Of a DNA stretch of 6,189 bases, positions 1-6,189 are shown piece by piece (positions within the stretch are counted from its first letter, which is position 1; every line of letters begins with the position of its first letter). The stretch lies in contig JALTEE010000392.1 in NCBI GenBank assembly GCA_027007865.1, forward strand, positions 1 through 6,189, in the 5' to 3' direction. The position numbers were made by a program, and so were the translations under genes. This DNA comes from a bacterium. Its GTDB lineage: Bacteria; UBP14; UBA6098; B30-G16. The notes beneath the pieces were generated by a model. The model was not told the DNA's origin. It ran no database searches and saw nothing but the letters and a program-made list of their open reading frames with translations.

Positions 1-28
1 GTAAAATGTTTTGAATAAAAAAAATTAC

Positions 29-35
29 AGGAGGT
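29..35 (+). promoter_or_regulatory. Ribosome binding site AGGAGGT
   Basis: A perfect seven-base anti-Shine-Dalgarno match that ends eight bases before the ATG at 44, which is ideal spacing. It supports this ATG as the start and follows an A-rich leader (18-25) that should be unstructured. It also argues against the out-of-frame ATG at 46. Such a strong site is worth noting because many Bacteroidetes use weak or no Shine-Dalgarno sequences, so the host may lie outside that phylum proper (inference). Confidence 0.85.
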
Positions 36-43
36 AGGTCGAT

Positions 44-97
44 ATGTGGTATCGCCTGTCATTATTTGTTTTGTTAATTGTTGTGGCTGCATCTGCA
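44..97 (+). other. Sec signal peptide (residues 1-18)
   Basis: The N-terminus MWYRLSLFVLLIVVAASA has a single Arg at position 4, a hydrophobic core at residues 5-15 and an ASA signal peptidase I box, with predicted cleavage before Gln19-Pro20. There is no lipobox cysteine, so the protein is secreted rather than made as a lipoprotein. No other hydrophobic segment long enough to span a membrane is visible in the remaining 2000 residues. Confidence 0.85.
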
Positions 98-3000
98 CAG
101 CCCGACAGTTATCTTCTCGGCCCCGAAAATTTCGACACATCGATTCCTGTTTCTTGGACAGTTACCGATGGTGGTCAGCCTGGGACATGGTATTGGTGGA
201 GCAGCCTCGCCAGAATCGATGGCTCCGTAGCGGGTTATCAAGATGACTGGCTTATATCACCCGCTTTCGATGGAACCGCTGCCGCCGATTCGATTATTCT
301 CTCGTTTTGGCATCAGGTCTATCACTATGTTACAGAAGCGGGCAGTTGTCTCGCTTTAATTTCTGTCGATGGCGGATTGACCTATCCCGAAACCGTATTT
401 GTTATGGGACCATCATCGGGAACGGCGGTTGCAACCATTAAAACTCGTATCGATAATCTTGGAACACCTTTGACGGGAAATTGCAAAGTCGCATTTAAAT
501 ATGGTTATTACAACTCTAATTATTGGTATATCGATTCTGTTTCTGTTGGACTATACATTTCCGAGCCTGCACCACCGACATTCGACCATATTTCATACTA
601 TCACAGAATTTTCCCGATATCTGCTATAAGTTATCCTGAAACCGTATACATCGACGATGTTACCGGTGTCAGCCCTTCGTCTGCGCAATTATGCTATGAT
701 GTGAATACGGGCGGAGGATATTCGGGAAGTTACACCTGTATAGCAATGTCCACAGTTTCTATTGATGGCAACGGCAGAGGAACATATACTGCAGATATTC
801 CCGGATTAAATCCCTGGAACTCCGCAAAATACTATTTTCTTGCACAGGATACTTATGTTCCGCCATCTATGGGACTTTCCGATACATTCGAACTTTTTGT
901 TCAGGGTCCATATTTTGCTTATGATAATACAGATATTTATCCCGAAACACCCGACAATGTATTTCGAGATATTACAACCGTCGGAACGGATTTGGGAATA
1001 AGTGTTGACGATGGTAGAGCGTCTGTCTCTATACCGTTTATTTTCCGATATTATGGATACGATTATAATACGCTCTGGGTATGCTCGAACGGCTGGGCAT
1101 CCTTCGGGCTTGACCCAGGAACTGACGATTATAGCAACAATAATATTCCCGATACTCCTGCGCCGAATGCGCTTTTGGCGCCGTTGTGGGACGACCAAAC
1201 GATGGTAGATGGCAATGTTTATTACTATACTTCGAGCGATGGCGATACATTTTTTATCGAGTATTATAATTTGCGAGAATTGGGCGGTTCCGTCCATTAC
1301 AATGTCGAGATAATTCTCGTAAATCCTGCTATTTGCGATGAAGTCGCGGGAAATGGTGAAGTGATATTTAAGTATGAAACTATGGATGCAACAGGTCTCG
1401 ACGATGCGACTATCGGTGTGGAAAACGAAGATGGAACACTCGGAACGGAGTATCTATTCGATGGAACTTATGGAACCGCTACCGAAATCGTGAACGGCGC
1501 AGCGCCTATTAATCCTGGTCCGAGCGCCATAAAGTTCACACCGAACCGTCCCCCCGGCGGAGTTATTCGCGGTCATATCACTCTCACAGGCGAAACAGAC
1601 CACAGCGGTGTGCTCGCCACAGCAATCGGTCCTGGCGGCTCTTCCAATTATAGCGATGCAACGGGATACTATGAAATAAATGTCTCTGCGGGAACTTACG
1701 ATGTCGCCGCATACAAAGATTATCACTGGACAACCGACACGACATACGGCATTACTGTCGCTGTCGATGAAACTGTCGATGTCGATTTCACATTGACAAA
1801 ATTGCCGTTTGCAACAATGTTCAACTATGATTTCGAGACGAGCAATGGCGGATTTTCCGTAAGCGGTGGTGGATGGGAATGGGGAGTTCCCACATCGGGA
1901 CCGGGTGCTGCGCACAGCGGAACCAAACTATGGGCAACTGTTCTCGCTGGAGATTATGCCACAAGTGCTGATTACAGATTGATGACACCGACGCTCAATT
2001 TTTCATACTTCGACCCACCGATATATTTATCGTTTTGGCATTGGTATGATATAGAAACAAGTTGGGATAATGGCTATCTCGATATTTCCACCGATGGTGG
2101 TTCGAGTTGGAGCACGCTTGCTACATACACTGGACACGATATGACCTGGCGAAATGAGGCAATCGACCTATCTGCTTATGCTGGCAGCACGGATGTTGTT
2201 ATTCGATGGCGTTTGCAGTCCGATGGGAGTGTAGATTATCCGGGCTGGTATCTCGACGATGTTTCTCTCGAAGGAATGCTTGCGCACTACGGCGTGATTA
2301 AAGGTGCGGTTATGCTTTTTGGCGAAACCGATTACAGCGGAGTAACCGTTTCTACGAATGGTCCGATGGTTCAATCGACTATAACTCCCACCGATGGTTC
2401 GTATGAGTTTATTCTTGCTCCCGGAACTTATAGTGTTGCCGCATATAATGGTCATGCGTGGGACACAGATACTACAACAGGAATTACCATTGCCGAAGGC
2501 GATACCGTTACTGTCAATTTCACCCTCCATCGCATTCCAATCGGCTACATTGTCGGATATGCCGACCTCGTAGATACACCCGGCGCGGATGCCGGAATAA
2601 ACTGCGAACTTTTCAGCATACTTGGACCAACAACAACAACCGATGCTACGGGCAGATACTTTTTCGACAATGTTTATGTGGGGACTTATGCTGTCGGTGC
2701 GAGCAATCCAGGATATGGCGATGGCGCATCGGCATTGTTCGATGTGGTTGCTGGCGAAACAACTTTTGTGGATACGATATTCCTCAATCCAGAACCATAT
2801 TCTTACGATTTTGAAACAGATGATGGAGGCTTTACAGAAACAGGTGGCGGTTGGGAATGGGGGACGCCGACTGCGGGTCCTTCGAGTGCGTATTCGGGCA
2901 CCAATTGCTGGGGAACAGACTTAAACAACTATTATGTTGACGATGCCGATTGGCAATTGATTGTCGATGTATCAGCCTTTTCCACATCGCTTACGACGAT

Positions 3001-6000
3001 GGGATACTATGGCTGGTATGATTTCGAGGATGGATACGATGGCGGGAATATTTCGGTATCCACAGATGGCGGATTTACCTGGAATATTGTATATCCCGCC
3101 GGCGGATACGACGATATAATTCCTACAAGTTGGGGTAGCCCTATTGGTGGAGAGCCTGCCTTCACAGGTGCAAGCGGTGCATGGCTTTACGAAGAAGTCG
3201 ATTTGACTGCCTATGCAGGAACAGCGACTAATGTCCGCTTCCGACTGGGTGCTGATGATTCATTTAGTTCATATTACGGCTGGTATATCGATGATGTATT
3301 TTTCCCGACACTGCCTCCTGCAACGGGCTGTGTAGAAGGATATGTCTACGATGAAAACACATATTCTGTATTGCCCGGCGCAATGGTATCGTGCGAAAGC
3401 GAAACGACTTACGCCGATGCTTACGGACATTTCTTGCTATGCAATGTTCCGGTGGGATATAACCAAGTTTTCGGAAGTGCCGATGGATATGTGGCTAATT
3501 ATGTAACTGTTCCAGTCGGTCAAGATACGACAGGCGGTTTGTTCATTCCTTTGCTACCGTATAGTTTCGACCCCGACTTTGAAACGGGTCTTTATGCAGA
3601 CCTCGTATATGGCGAGGGAGACACTGCATATCTGACAATCTGCAATCCTTACGACCAGCCAATAGATGTTACCGTTGGTGGCGTGTTTGGTTCTGGTGGC
3701 GCACTCTTGCGAACAACCCCCGATGAAACCGATGTATCCGACCTTGTGGGAACAAGGTTACGAAATTTAACAAAAGATGAAGTTCTGGAAAGATTATCGA
3801 AGGGGCGTGTAAATAATACCGATTACACGCTTTCCCGAGGCGGACTTATGCGAACGATGGCGACGACTTCCTACGGCGATGTCGTCGATTCTATCGACCT
3901 CGTTGTCCCGTCTATCGACATTCCTTGGGGATTTGGTTGTGTCGGTATGTTCACGGAATGGAGTTTTTGGGTAAGCACGGTATTTACATATTCACCGAGT
4001 CAGAATGTCGAGTTCGGTCTGGGCAAAGTTCCTACCGGTGTTGCCTGGCGTGCAAATTGGGCGGCAAGCTCTTGGCCAGGCGATATGACCTATGACGGCA
4101 CGATGAACTGGCAGGTTAATGTCGGTGGAGACAATGATTTGTATGGTTGGAGTCCCGCCACGGGCGAAGTTATCGATACGATTTACGACCCCGATGGCAT
4201 TTGGGACGGAACTTCCCAGCGAGGTGTCGCATACGATGCTGCCGAAGATGTGTTCTATATCGGCGGATGGAACGATAATTTGGTCTATAAAATAAAGGGC
4301 AGGTCTTGGGATAGACCGGGTGAAATCATTACAGCGTGGTCGTTGAACAATATTGCCGGTATAGCGTTTAATCACAGTCGAAGAACTGTGATGGTTGCGC
4401 TGAACAACACGACAAACGATGTCGTAGAATTTGACCCATACACGAGCGTTATTTTGAATGTATATTCATTCGGCTGGATGGGTGGATATGCTCTCGCCGG
4501 TGCGGAAATGGATGCCGACGGAAAATTCTGGGTCGTGTCTATGAACCAGAATAAAGCCTATGCCATCGATGTTCCGGGTGGGGATATTCCTCCCGGTATA
4601 GGTGTTGGGCCACCTTCGCTTACGATTCCCGCAAACGCCTGCACAACAATTGCTGTATATACTGCTGGCATCAATTCACCGGGAACTTATGAGTTTGATA
4701 TTCCCATAACATTCGAGGGCGGAAATCCAATATTCTATCCTGCTACGATTGTTATTTCGCCGGCATTGAACAAAGGTTGGAATTTAGTATCTTTCCCGAT
4801 GAACGCTTCGCCGAACAATATCTATGTGCAGCTTTCTGATGACATTGTTCCATTCACGAACGAGCCGCCAAATTCGCAGATTTACGCGTGGGATGCACAG
4901 CACGGAACTTATGCTACTCCCGATACATTCGAGCGAGGACGAGGATATTACCTGTTTTCCTGGTATGACAAAGTTACATTCGATGTGGAAGGAATTCCGT
5001 ATTACAATTCCTTTGTTATGACGCTGCCATATTATGCTACTTCGCTTCCCGGCTGGAATCTTGTCGGCAATCCTGTGAACACAAAAATCGATTGGGATGT
5101 TATTACGGCAGACCCGAGTTTCACAGGGATTTATCCAATTTACTATTATTTGACAGCGTTCGGCTGGGCAACTTATAGTCCAGGTTTCCCTGCGGGAACT
5201 GGCAGATATATTGACCCTTATATGGGTTTCTATGTTCTTGTGCAACCAGGCGCAATCGGTGTTTTGCCCGTGAATAATAGTGGAATCGTTCCTATGCTTG
5301 CTCGCGAACTTGCGCCACTTTCCGGCTCAGAATTGCCCGACTTTACATTCAGGCTATCGGTAGAAAATGGCACACAAATCGATATGTGGAATTATCTTGC
5401 AACTCGCGAATCGGCTTCCGATGGCTTCGATTATTACTACGATGCACCCGAACCGCCAACTCCACCATCGGGCGCAGACATTGCAAAGTTCTGGTGTGAT
5501 GGACAATATCTACTCCGTGATGTGAAGCGCTCTATGAACGATGGCGATGTTAAAACCTGGACAATCAAAATTACAGGCGCATCAGGCGGAAGCGATGTGG
5601 TAATATCGTGGCTTATGGACCACAATCCCGACGGCGAAGACGGCTCGCAGGGTATGAACCAGATTTATGCAGGATACGATTTCGATTTATACGACCCACT
5701 AACAGACGAACATATCGATATGCGCACAATTGACCACTATTCATTCTCGTATTATGGATTGCGGACACTCTATATCACTGTTTCTGCAACTTATCTCGAA
5801 ACAGATGAGCCAAGTATGAAGATTCCAGCTGCTCTATCTCTCGGACAAAATATGCCGAACCCGTTCAATGCATCGACAAAAATTTCGTTTGCTCTTCCTG
5901 CCGATGCGAATGTTTCGCTTGATGTATTCGATTTGAACGGACATAAGGTGCGCACATTAGCAAATAGCAAATTTGCAACGGGTGCACATACAATCGTATG

Positions 6001-6106
6001 GAACGGAACCGATGACAGCGGAAGGAATGTTCCCAGTGGAGTTTATCTATATAAACTAACCGCCGGTGATGCGATATTGAGCAGAAGGATGTTGCTCGTA
6101 AAATAG
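44..6106 (+). CDS. Giant secreted multidomain surface protein with C-terminal T9SS type A/FlgD-Ig sorting domain
   Basis: A complete 2020-residue protein, ATG to TAG, whose start is fixed by AGGAGGT eight bases upstream and an immediate signal peptide. Visible domains in residues: signal peptide 1-18; cleaved-adhesin/MAM-like (choice-of-anchor J) 23-172; Ig-like 173-288; nidogen-like 289-500; carboxypeptidase-regulatory-like 506-584, 750-828, 833-914 and 1094-1171; further J domains 594-745 and 920-1089; split Ig-like domain with propeller 1173-1572; paired GWNLV repeats 1576-1743; beta-sandwich 1764-1914; sorting domain 1927-2020. The protein is rich in Asp, Gly, Tyr and Thr, poor in Lys and Arg, and has only 15 Cys. 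No protease, glycosidase or other catalytic motif is visible. By family knowledge such proteins are exported through Sec and then released or anchored at the surface through the C-terminal domain. Adhesion, matrix or scaffold function is inference. It appears to be transcribed alone, with a terminator right behind it. The reading frame is intact, with no frameshift. Product class is fairly sure; specific function is unknown. Confidence 0.95.
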   Translation: MWYRLSLFVLLIVVAASAQPDSYLLGPENFDTSIPVSWTVTDGGQPGTWYWWSSLARIDGSVAGYQDDWLISPAFDGTAAADSIILSFWHQVYHYVTEAGSCLALISVDGGLTYPETVFVMGPSSGTAVATIKTRIDNLGTPLTGNCKVAFKYGYYNSNYWYIDSVSVGLYISEPAPPTFDHISYYHRIFPISAISYPETVYIDDVTGVSPSSAQLCYDVNTGGGYSGSYTCIAMSTVSIDGNGRGTYTADIPGLNPWNSAKYYFLAQDTYVPPSMGLSDTFELFVQGPYFAYDNTDIYPETPDNVFRDITTVGTDLGISVDDGRASVSIPFIFRYYGYDYNTLWVCSNGWASFGLDPGTDDYSNNNIPDTPAPNALLAPLWDDQTMVDGNVYYYTSSDGDTFFIEYYNLRELGGSVHYNVEIILVNPAICDEVAGNGEVIFKYETMDATGLDDATIGVENEDGTLGTEYLFDGTYGTATEIVNGAAPINPGPSAIKFTPNRPPGGVIRGHITLTGETDHSGVLATAIGPGGSSNYSDATGYYEINVSAGTYDVAAYKDYHWTTDTTYGITVAVDETVDVDFTLTKLPFATMFNYDFETSNGGFSVSGGGWEWGVPTSGPGAAHSGTKLWATVLAGDYATSADYRLMTPTLNFSYFDPPIYLSFWHWYDIETSWDNGYLDISTDGGSSWSTLATYTGHDMTWRNEAIDLSAYAGSTDVVIRWRLQSDGSVDYPGWYLDDVSLEGMLAHYGVIKGAVMLFGETDYSGVTVSTNGPMVQSTITPTDGSYEFILAPGTYSVAAYNGHAWDTDTTTGITIAEGDTVTVNFTLHRIPIGYIVGYADLVDTPGADAGINCELFSILGPTTTTDATGRYFFDNVYVGTYAVGASNPGYGDGASALFDVVAGETTFVDTIFLNPEPYSYDFETDDGGFTETGGGWEWGTPTAGPSSAYSGTNCWGTDLNNYYVDDADWQLIVDVSAFSTSLTTMGYYGWYDFEDGYDGGNISVSTDGGFTWNIVYPAGGYDDIIPTSWGSPIGGEPAFTGASGAWLYEEVDLTAYAGTATNVRFRLGADDSFSSYYGWYIDDVFFPTLPPATGCVEGYVYDENTYSVLPGAMVSCESETTYADAYGHFLLCNVPVGYNQVFGSADGYVANYVTVPVGQDTTGGLFIPLLPYSFDPDFETGLYADLVYGEGDTAYLTICNPYDQPIDVTVGGVFGSGGALLRTTPDETDVSDLVGTRLRNLTKDEVLERLSKGRVNNTDYTLSRGGLMRTMATTSYGDVVDSIDLVVPSIDIPWGFGCVGMFTEWSFWVSTVFTYSPSQNVEFGLGKVPTGVAWRANWAASSWPGDMTYDGTMNWQVNVGGDNDLYGWSPATGEVIDTIYDPDGIWDGTSQRGVAYDAAEDVFYIGGWNDNLVYKIKGRSWDRPGEIITAWSLNNIAGIAFNHSRRTVMVALNNTTNDVVEFDPYTSVILNVYSFGWMGGYALAGAEMDADGKFWVVSMNQNKAYAIDVPGGDIPPGIGVGPPSLTIPANACTTIAVYTAGINSPGTYEFDIPITFEGGNPIFYPATIVISPALNKGWNLVSFPMNASPNNIYVQLSDDIVPFTNEPPNSQIYAWDAQHGTYATPDTFERGRGYYLFSWYDKVTFDVEGIPYYNSFVMTLPYYATSLPGWNLVGNPVNTKIDWDVITADPSFTGIYPIYYYLTAFGWATYSPGFPAGTGRYIDPYMGFYVLVQPGAIGVLPVNNSGIVPMLARELAPLSGSELPDFTFRLSVENGTQIDMWNYLATRESASDGFDYYYDAPEPPTPPSGADIAKFWCDGQYLLRDVKRSMNDGDVKTWTIKITGASGGSDVVISWLMDHNPDGEDGSQGMNQIYAGYDFDLYDPLTDEHIDMRTIDHYSFSYYGLRTLYITVSATYLETDEPSMKIPAALSLGQNMPNPFNASTKISFALPADANVSLDVFDLNGHKVRTLANSKFATGAHTIVWNGTDDSGRNVPSGVYLYKLTAGDAILSRRMLLVK
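110..559 (+). other. Choice-of-anchor J / cleaved-adhesin-like domain 1 (residues 23-172)
   Basis: This MAM-like jelly-roll beta-sandwich is recognised by its usual landmarks in order: an early FDTSIPVSWTV segment, DDWLISPAFD at 67-76, LSFWHQ at 86-91, a SVDGG turn at 107-111, and the closing strand YWYIDSVSVG at 160-169. Such domains in FCB surface proteins are carbohydrate-binding or adhesive. This copy is clearly diverged from the two later copies (residues 594-745 and 920-1089), which resemble each other. C102 and C147 both lie in this domain and could pair, but that is a guess. Confidence 0.7.
560..907 (+). other. Ig-like interdomain (residues 173-288)
   Basis: The segment contains a pattern seen in FCB surface proteins and peptidases: a polar Ig strand region (VSPSSAQLCYDV, 209-220), a methionine-containing strand (CIAMSTVSIDG, 232-242), then a GTYTADIPG turn (246-254) and a KYYFLAQDT strand (262-270). 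It reads as a single Ig-like or FnIII-like fold that links the J domain to the nidogen-like domain. C217 and C232 could be paired across strands. The assignment rests on pattern only and is moderate. Confidence 0.5.
908..1543 (+). other. Nidogen-like extracellular beta domain (residues 289-500)
   Basis: The segment reads like the nidogen-like module common in secreted proteins of FCB-related phyla. Landmarks are: an opening YDNTDIYPETPDN; the strands IPFIFRYYGYDYNTLWVCSNG (330-350), with the typical Y-G-x-Y and CSNGW-SFG signature; NALLAPLWDD (375-384); a VYYYTSSDGDTFFIEY strand pair (392-407); GEVIFKYETM (438-447); and a GVENEDGT turn (458-465). No catalytic residues are expected in this fold. 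Its role is probably structural or adhesive. Confidence 0.6.
1559..2527 (+). repeat. Duplicated block 1: regulatory-like / J / regulatory-like domains (residues 506-828)
   Basis: A transthyretin-fold carboxypeptidase-regulatory-like domain (506-584) is followed by a J domain (594-745, ending GWYLDDVSLEG) and a second regulatory-like domain (750-828). The two regulatory-like domains align without a gap over 79 residues with 40 identities (about 51%), sharing GETDxSGV, AGTY or PGTY, VAAY and the closing F-T-L strand. They are therefore an internal duplication inside the gene. The DNA of the copies is well diverged, so the event is old and is not a recent slippage. Confidence 0.75.
2540..3556 (+). 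repeat. Duplicated block 2: regulatory-like / J / regulatory-like domains (residues 833-1171)
   Basis: This block has the same domain order as block 1. Its regulatory-like domains lie at 833-914 and 1094-1171. Both carry the D-A-x-G-x-F/Y pattern followed by NVxVG and a GY motif that precedes the last strands. Its J domain (920-1089) starts with YDFETDDGGF and GGGWEWG and ends with GWYIDDVFF. Over its first 39 residues (920-958) it matches the block 1 J domain (594-632) at 25 positions without gaps, about 64%. The later part of the J domain is longer here, with an insertion around 1018-1046. Confidence 0.7.
3560..4759 (+). other. Split Ig-like domain enclosing a beta-propeller (residues 1173-1572)
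   Basis: The front half of an Ig-like fold (about 1178-1213, with the strand TAYLTICNPYDQPIDVTV) and its apparent rear half (about 1520-1572, with PPSLTIPANACTTIAVYT then SPGTYEFDIPITFEGGNP) are separated by about 300 residues. The insert starts with a basic linker (1223-1270) and continues with at least four propeller-like blades: roughly 1331-1378, 1393-1432, 1438-1473 and 1484-1512. Each has a G-x-A-x-D/N turn, then an aromatic strand and a short closing strand such as DLYGWSPATGEVI or DVVEFDPYTSVI. Propeller insertions next to this Ig type are known in FCB surface proteins. The exact blade number is uncertain. Confidence 0.55.
4769..5272 (+). repeat. Tandem GWNLV repeat module (residues 1576-1743)
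   Basis: Two homologous halves have a period of about 92 residues. The first opens with GWNLVSFPMN (1578-1587) and closes with the GRGYYLF strand (1632-1638). The second opens with GWNLVGNPVN (1670-1679) and closes with YMGFYVLV (1726-1733). The module is a common accessory unit just before the C-terminal region of FCB and candidate-phylum secreted proteins. Its function is not established; it is probably a beta-rich structural spacer. Confidence 0.65.
5333..5785 (+). other. Penultimate beta-sandwich (residues 1764-1914)
   Basis: The segment follows the pattern often seen just before T9SS type A domains: a strand DFTFRLSVENG (1766-1776), then GFDYYYDAPEPPTPPSG (1794-1810) with its characteristic aspartate-tyrosine-proline run, then KTWTIKITG (1837-1845), a VVISW strand (1852-1856), and a final TLYITVSA strand (1908-1915). 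Its role is probably to present or support the sorting domain. No enzymatic motif is visible. Confidence 0.55.
5822..6103 (+). other. C-terminal T9SS type A / FlgD-Ig sorting domain (residues 1927-2020)
   Basis: The last 94 residues begin with IPAALSLGQNMPNPFNAST (1927-1945). They continue through the strands ISFALPADANVSLDVFDLNG (1947-1966), VRTLA, and HTIVWNGTDDSGRNVPSGVY (1982-2001), and end in basic-hydrophobic SRRMLLVK. Both the QNxPNPFN and the WxGxDxxGxxVxSGxY signatures of the family are intact. In Bacteroidetes this domain directs outer-membrane transfer by the type IX secretion system. In more distant phyla the same fold is found without a proven T9SS, so the route here is inference. 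Confidence 0.85.
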
Positions 6107-6133
6107 CGGAAATTGGAATATACCGAAAAAAGT

Positions 6134-6166
6134 AAAGCGGCTGCCCATTCAGAGCAGCCGTTTTTT
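6134..6166 (+). terminator. Rho-independent terminator
   Basis: A perfect 7-bp GC-rich stem pairs CGGCTGC (6138-6144) with GCAGCCG (6154-6160) around a nine-base loop, and is followed by six T residues (6161-6166). An upstream AAAG (6134-6137) can extend the pairing into the T-tract. It lies 31 bases after the TAG and closes the transcript, so the gene is probably not followed by a co-transcribed partner. Confidence 0.88.
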
Positions 6167-6189
6167 GTTGTGTTTTTGTTATATTCGAT

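Noticed and set aside
1..28. Possible promoter in the A/T-rich leader (TAAAATG, TTGAATA)
   Set aside because: Too little upstream sequence is present, and neither a sigma-70 pair with correct spacing nor a convincing TAnnTTTG element can be seen.
46..246. Out-of-frame small ORF starting two bases after the main ATG
   Set aside because: Its start is worse placed relative to AGGAGGT, and the product is random-looking. The main frame has a proper signal peptide.
806..1915. Long minus-strand open frames (806-1297 and 1454-1915)
   Set aside because: They lie fully inside a clearly coding plus-strand region, have no ribosome binding site, and read as irregular Ile/Arg/Ser/Cys-rich sequence without domain patterns. 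They are shadows of codon use on the other strand.
2628..2640. Short CAA trinucleotide run
   Set aside because: It has only four units and encodes a Thr run in a loop of the third regulatory-like domain. It is too short to claim phase variation, and a three-base change would not shift the frame.
2168..2924. Overlapping open frames in other frames on both strands (2168-2530, 2458-2814, 2622-2924)
   Set aside because: They overlap well-defined J and regulatory-like domains of the main protein, and their products are low-complexity Arg/Cys/Gln-rich sequences without start signals.
3992..5245. Minus-strand open frames (3992-4375 and 4784-5245)
   Set aside because: They are antisense to the propeller and GWNLV modules, with no Shine-Dalgarno, no recognisable fold and no promoter.
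6167..6189. T-rich tail with TTATATT after the terminator, as a possible promoter of a downstream gene
   Set aside because: The window ends there, and no -35 partner or downstream gene can be seen.

Overview
The window holds one complete giant gene with little else. A single plus-strand open frame of 2020 codons (44-6106) fills about 98% of it. It has a strong ribosome binding site directly upstream and a factor-independent terminator about 30 bases after the stop. The 43 bases before the gene and the roughly 80 bases after it contain no other gene that I can support. The long open frames on the opposite strand and in the other plus frames are shadows of this gene.

The product is a secreted, multidomain, almost entirely beta-structured surface or extracellular protein. 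In order it shows: a signal peptide; a cleaved-adhesin/MAM-like (choice-of-anchor J) beta-sandwich; an Ig-like domain; a nidogen-like domain; two blocks in which another J domain is flanked by carboxypeptidase-regulatory-like (transthyretin-fold) domains; an Ig-like fold that appears to be interrupted by a charged linker and a beta-propeller; a tandem pair of GWNLV repeats; a further beta-sandwich; and a C-terminal FlgD-Ig/T9SS type A sorting domain. I see no catalytic domain, so an adhesive, matrix or scaffolding role is the best inference.

This architecture, and the C-terminal motif LGQNMPNPFNASTKI in particular, is typical of the Fibrobacteres-Chlorobi-Bacteroidetes (FCB) group and of uncultured candidate phyla around it (Cloacimonadota-like, WOR-3-like, Marinimicrobia-like and similar). 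It is most likely a metagenome-derived genome. I cannot place it further from sequence alone.

The most unexpected signal is in the DNA rather than the protein. By reading every line I find no GATC in 6189 bases, although GAT occurs about 175 times. Asp codons switch to GAC in every one of 19 cases where the next codon starts with C. The tetramers ACGT, GTAC and CTAG also appear to be absent. This looks like selection against particular palindromes, possibly linked to restriction-modification in the host. I see no evidence in this window for a multi-gene defence, mobile or biosynthetic system.
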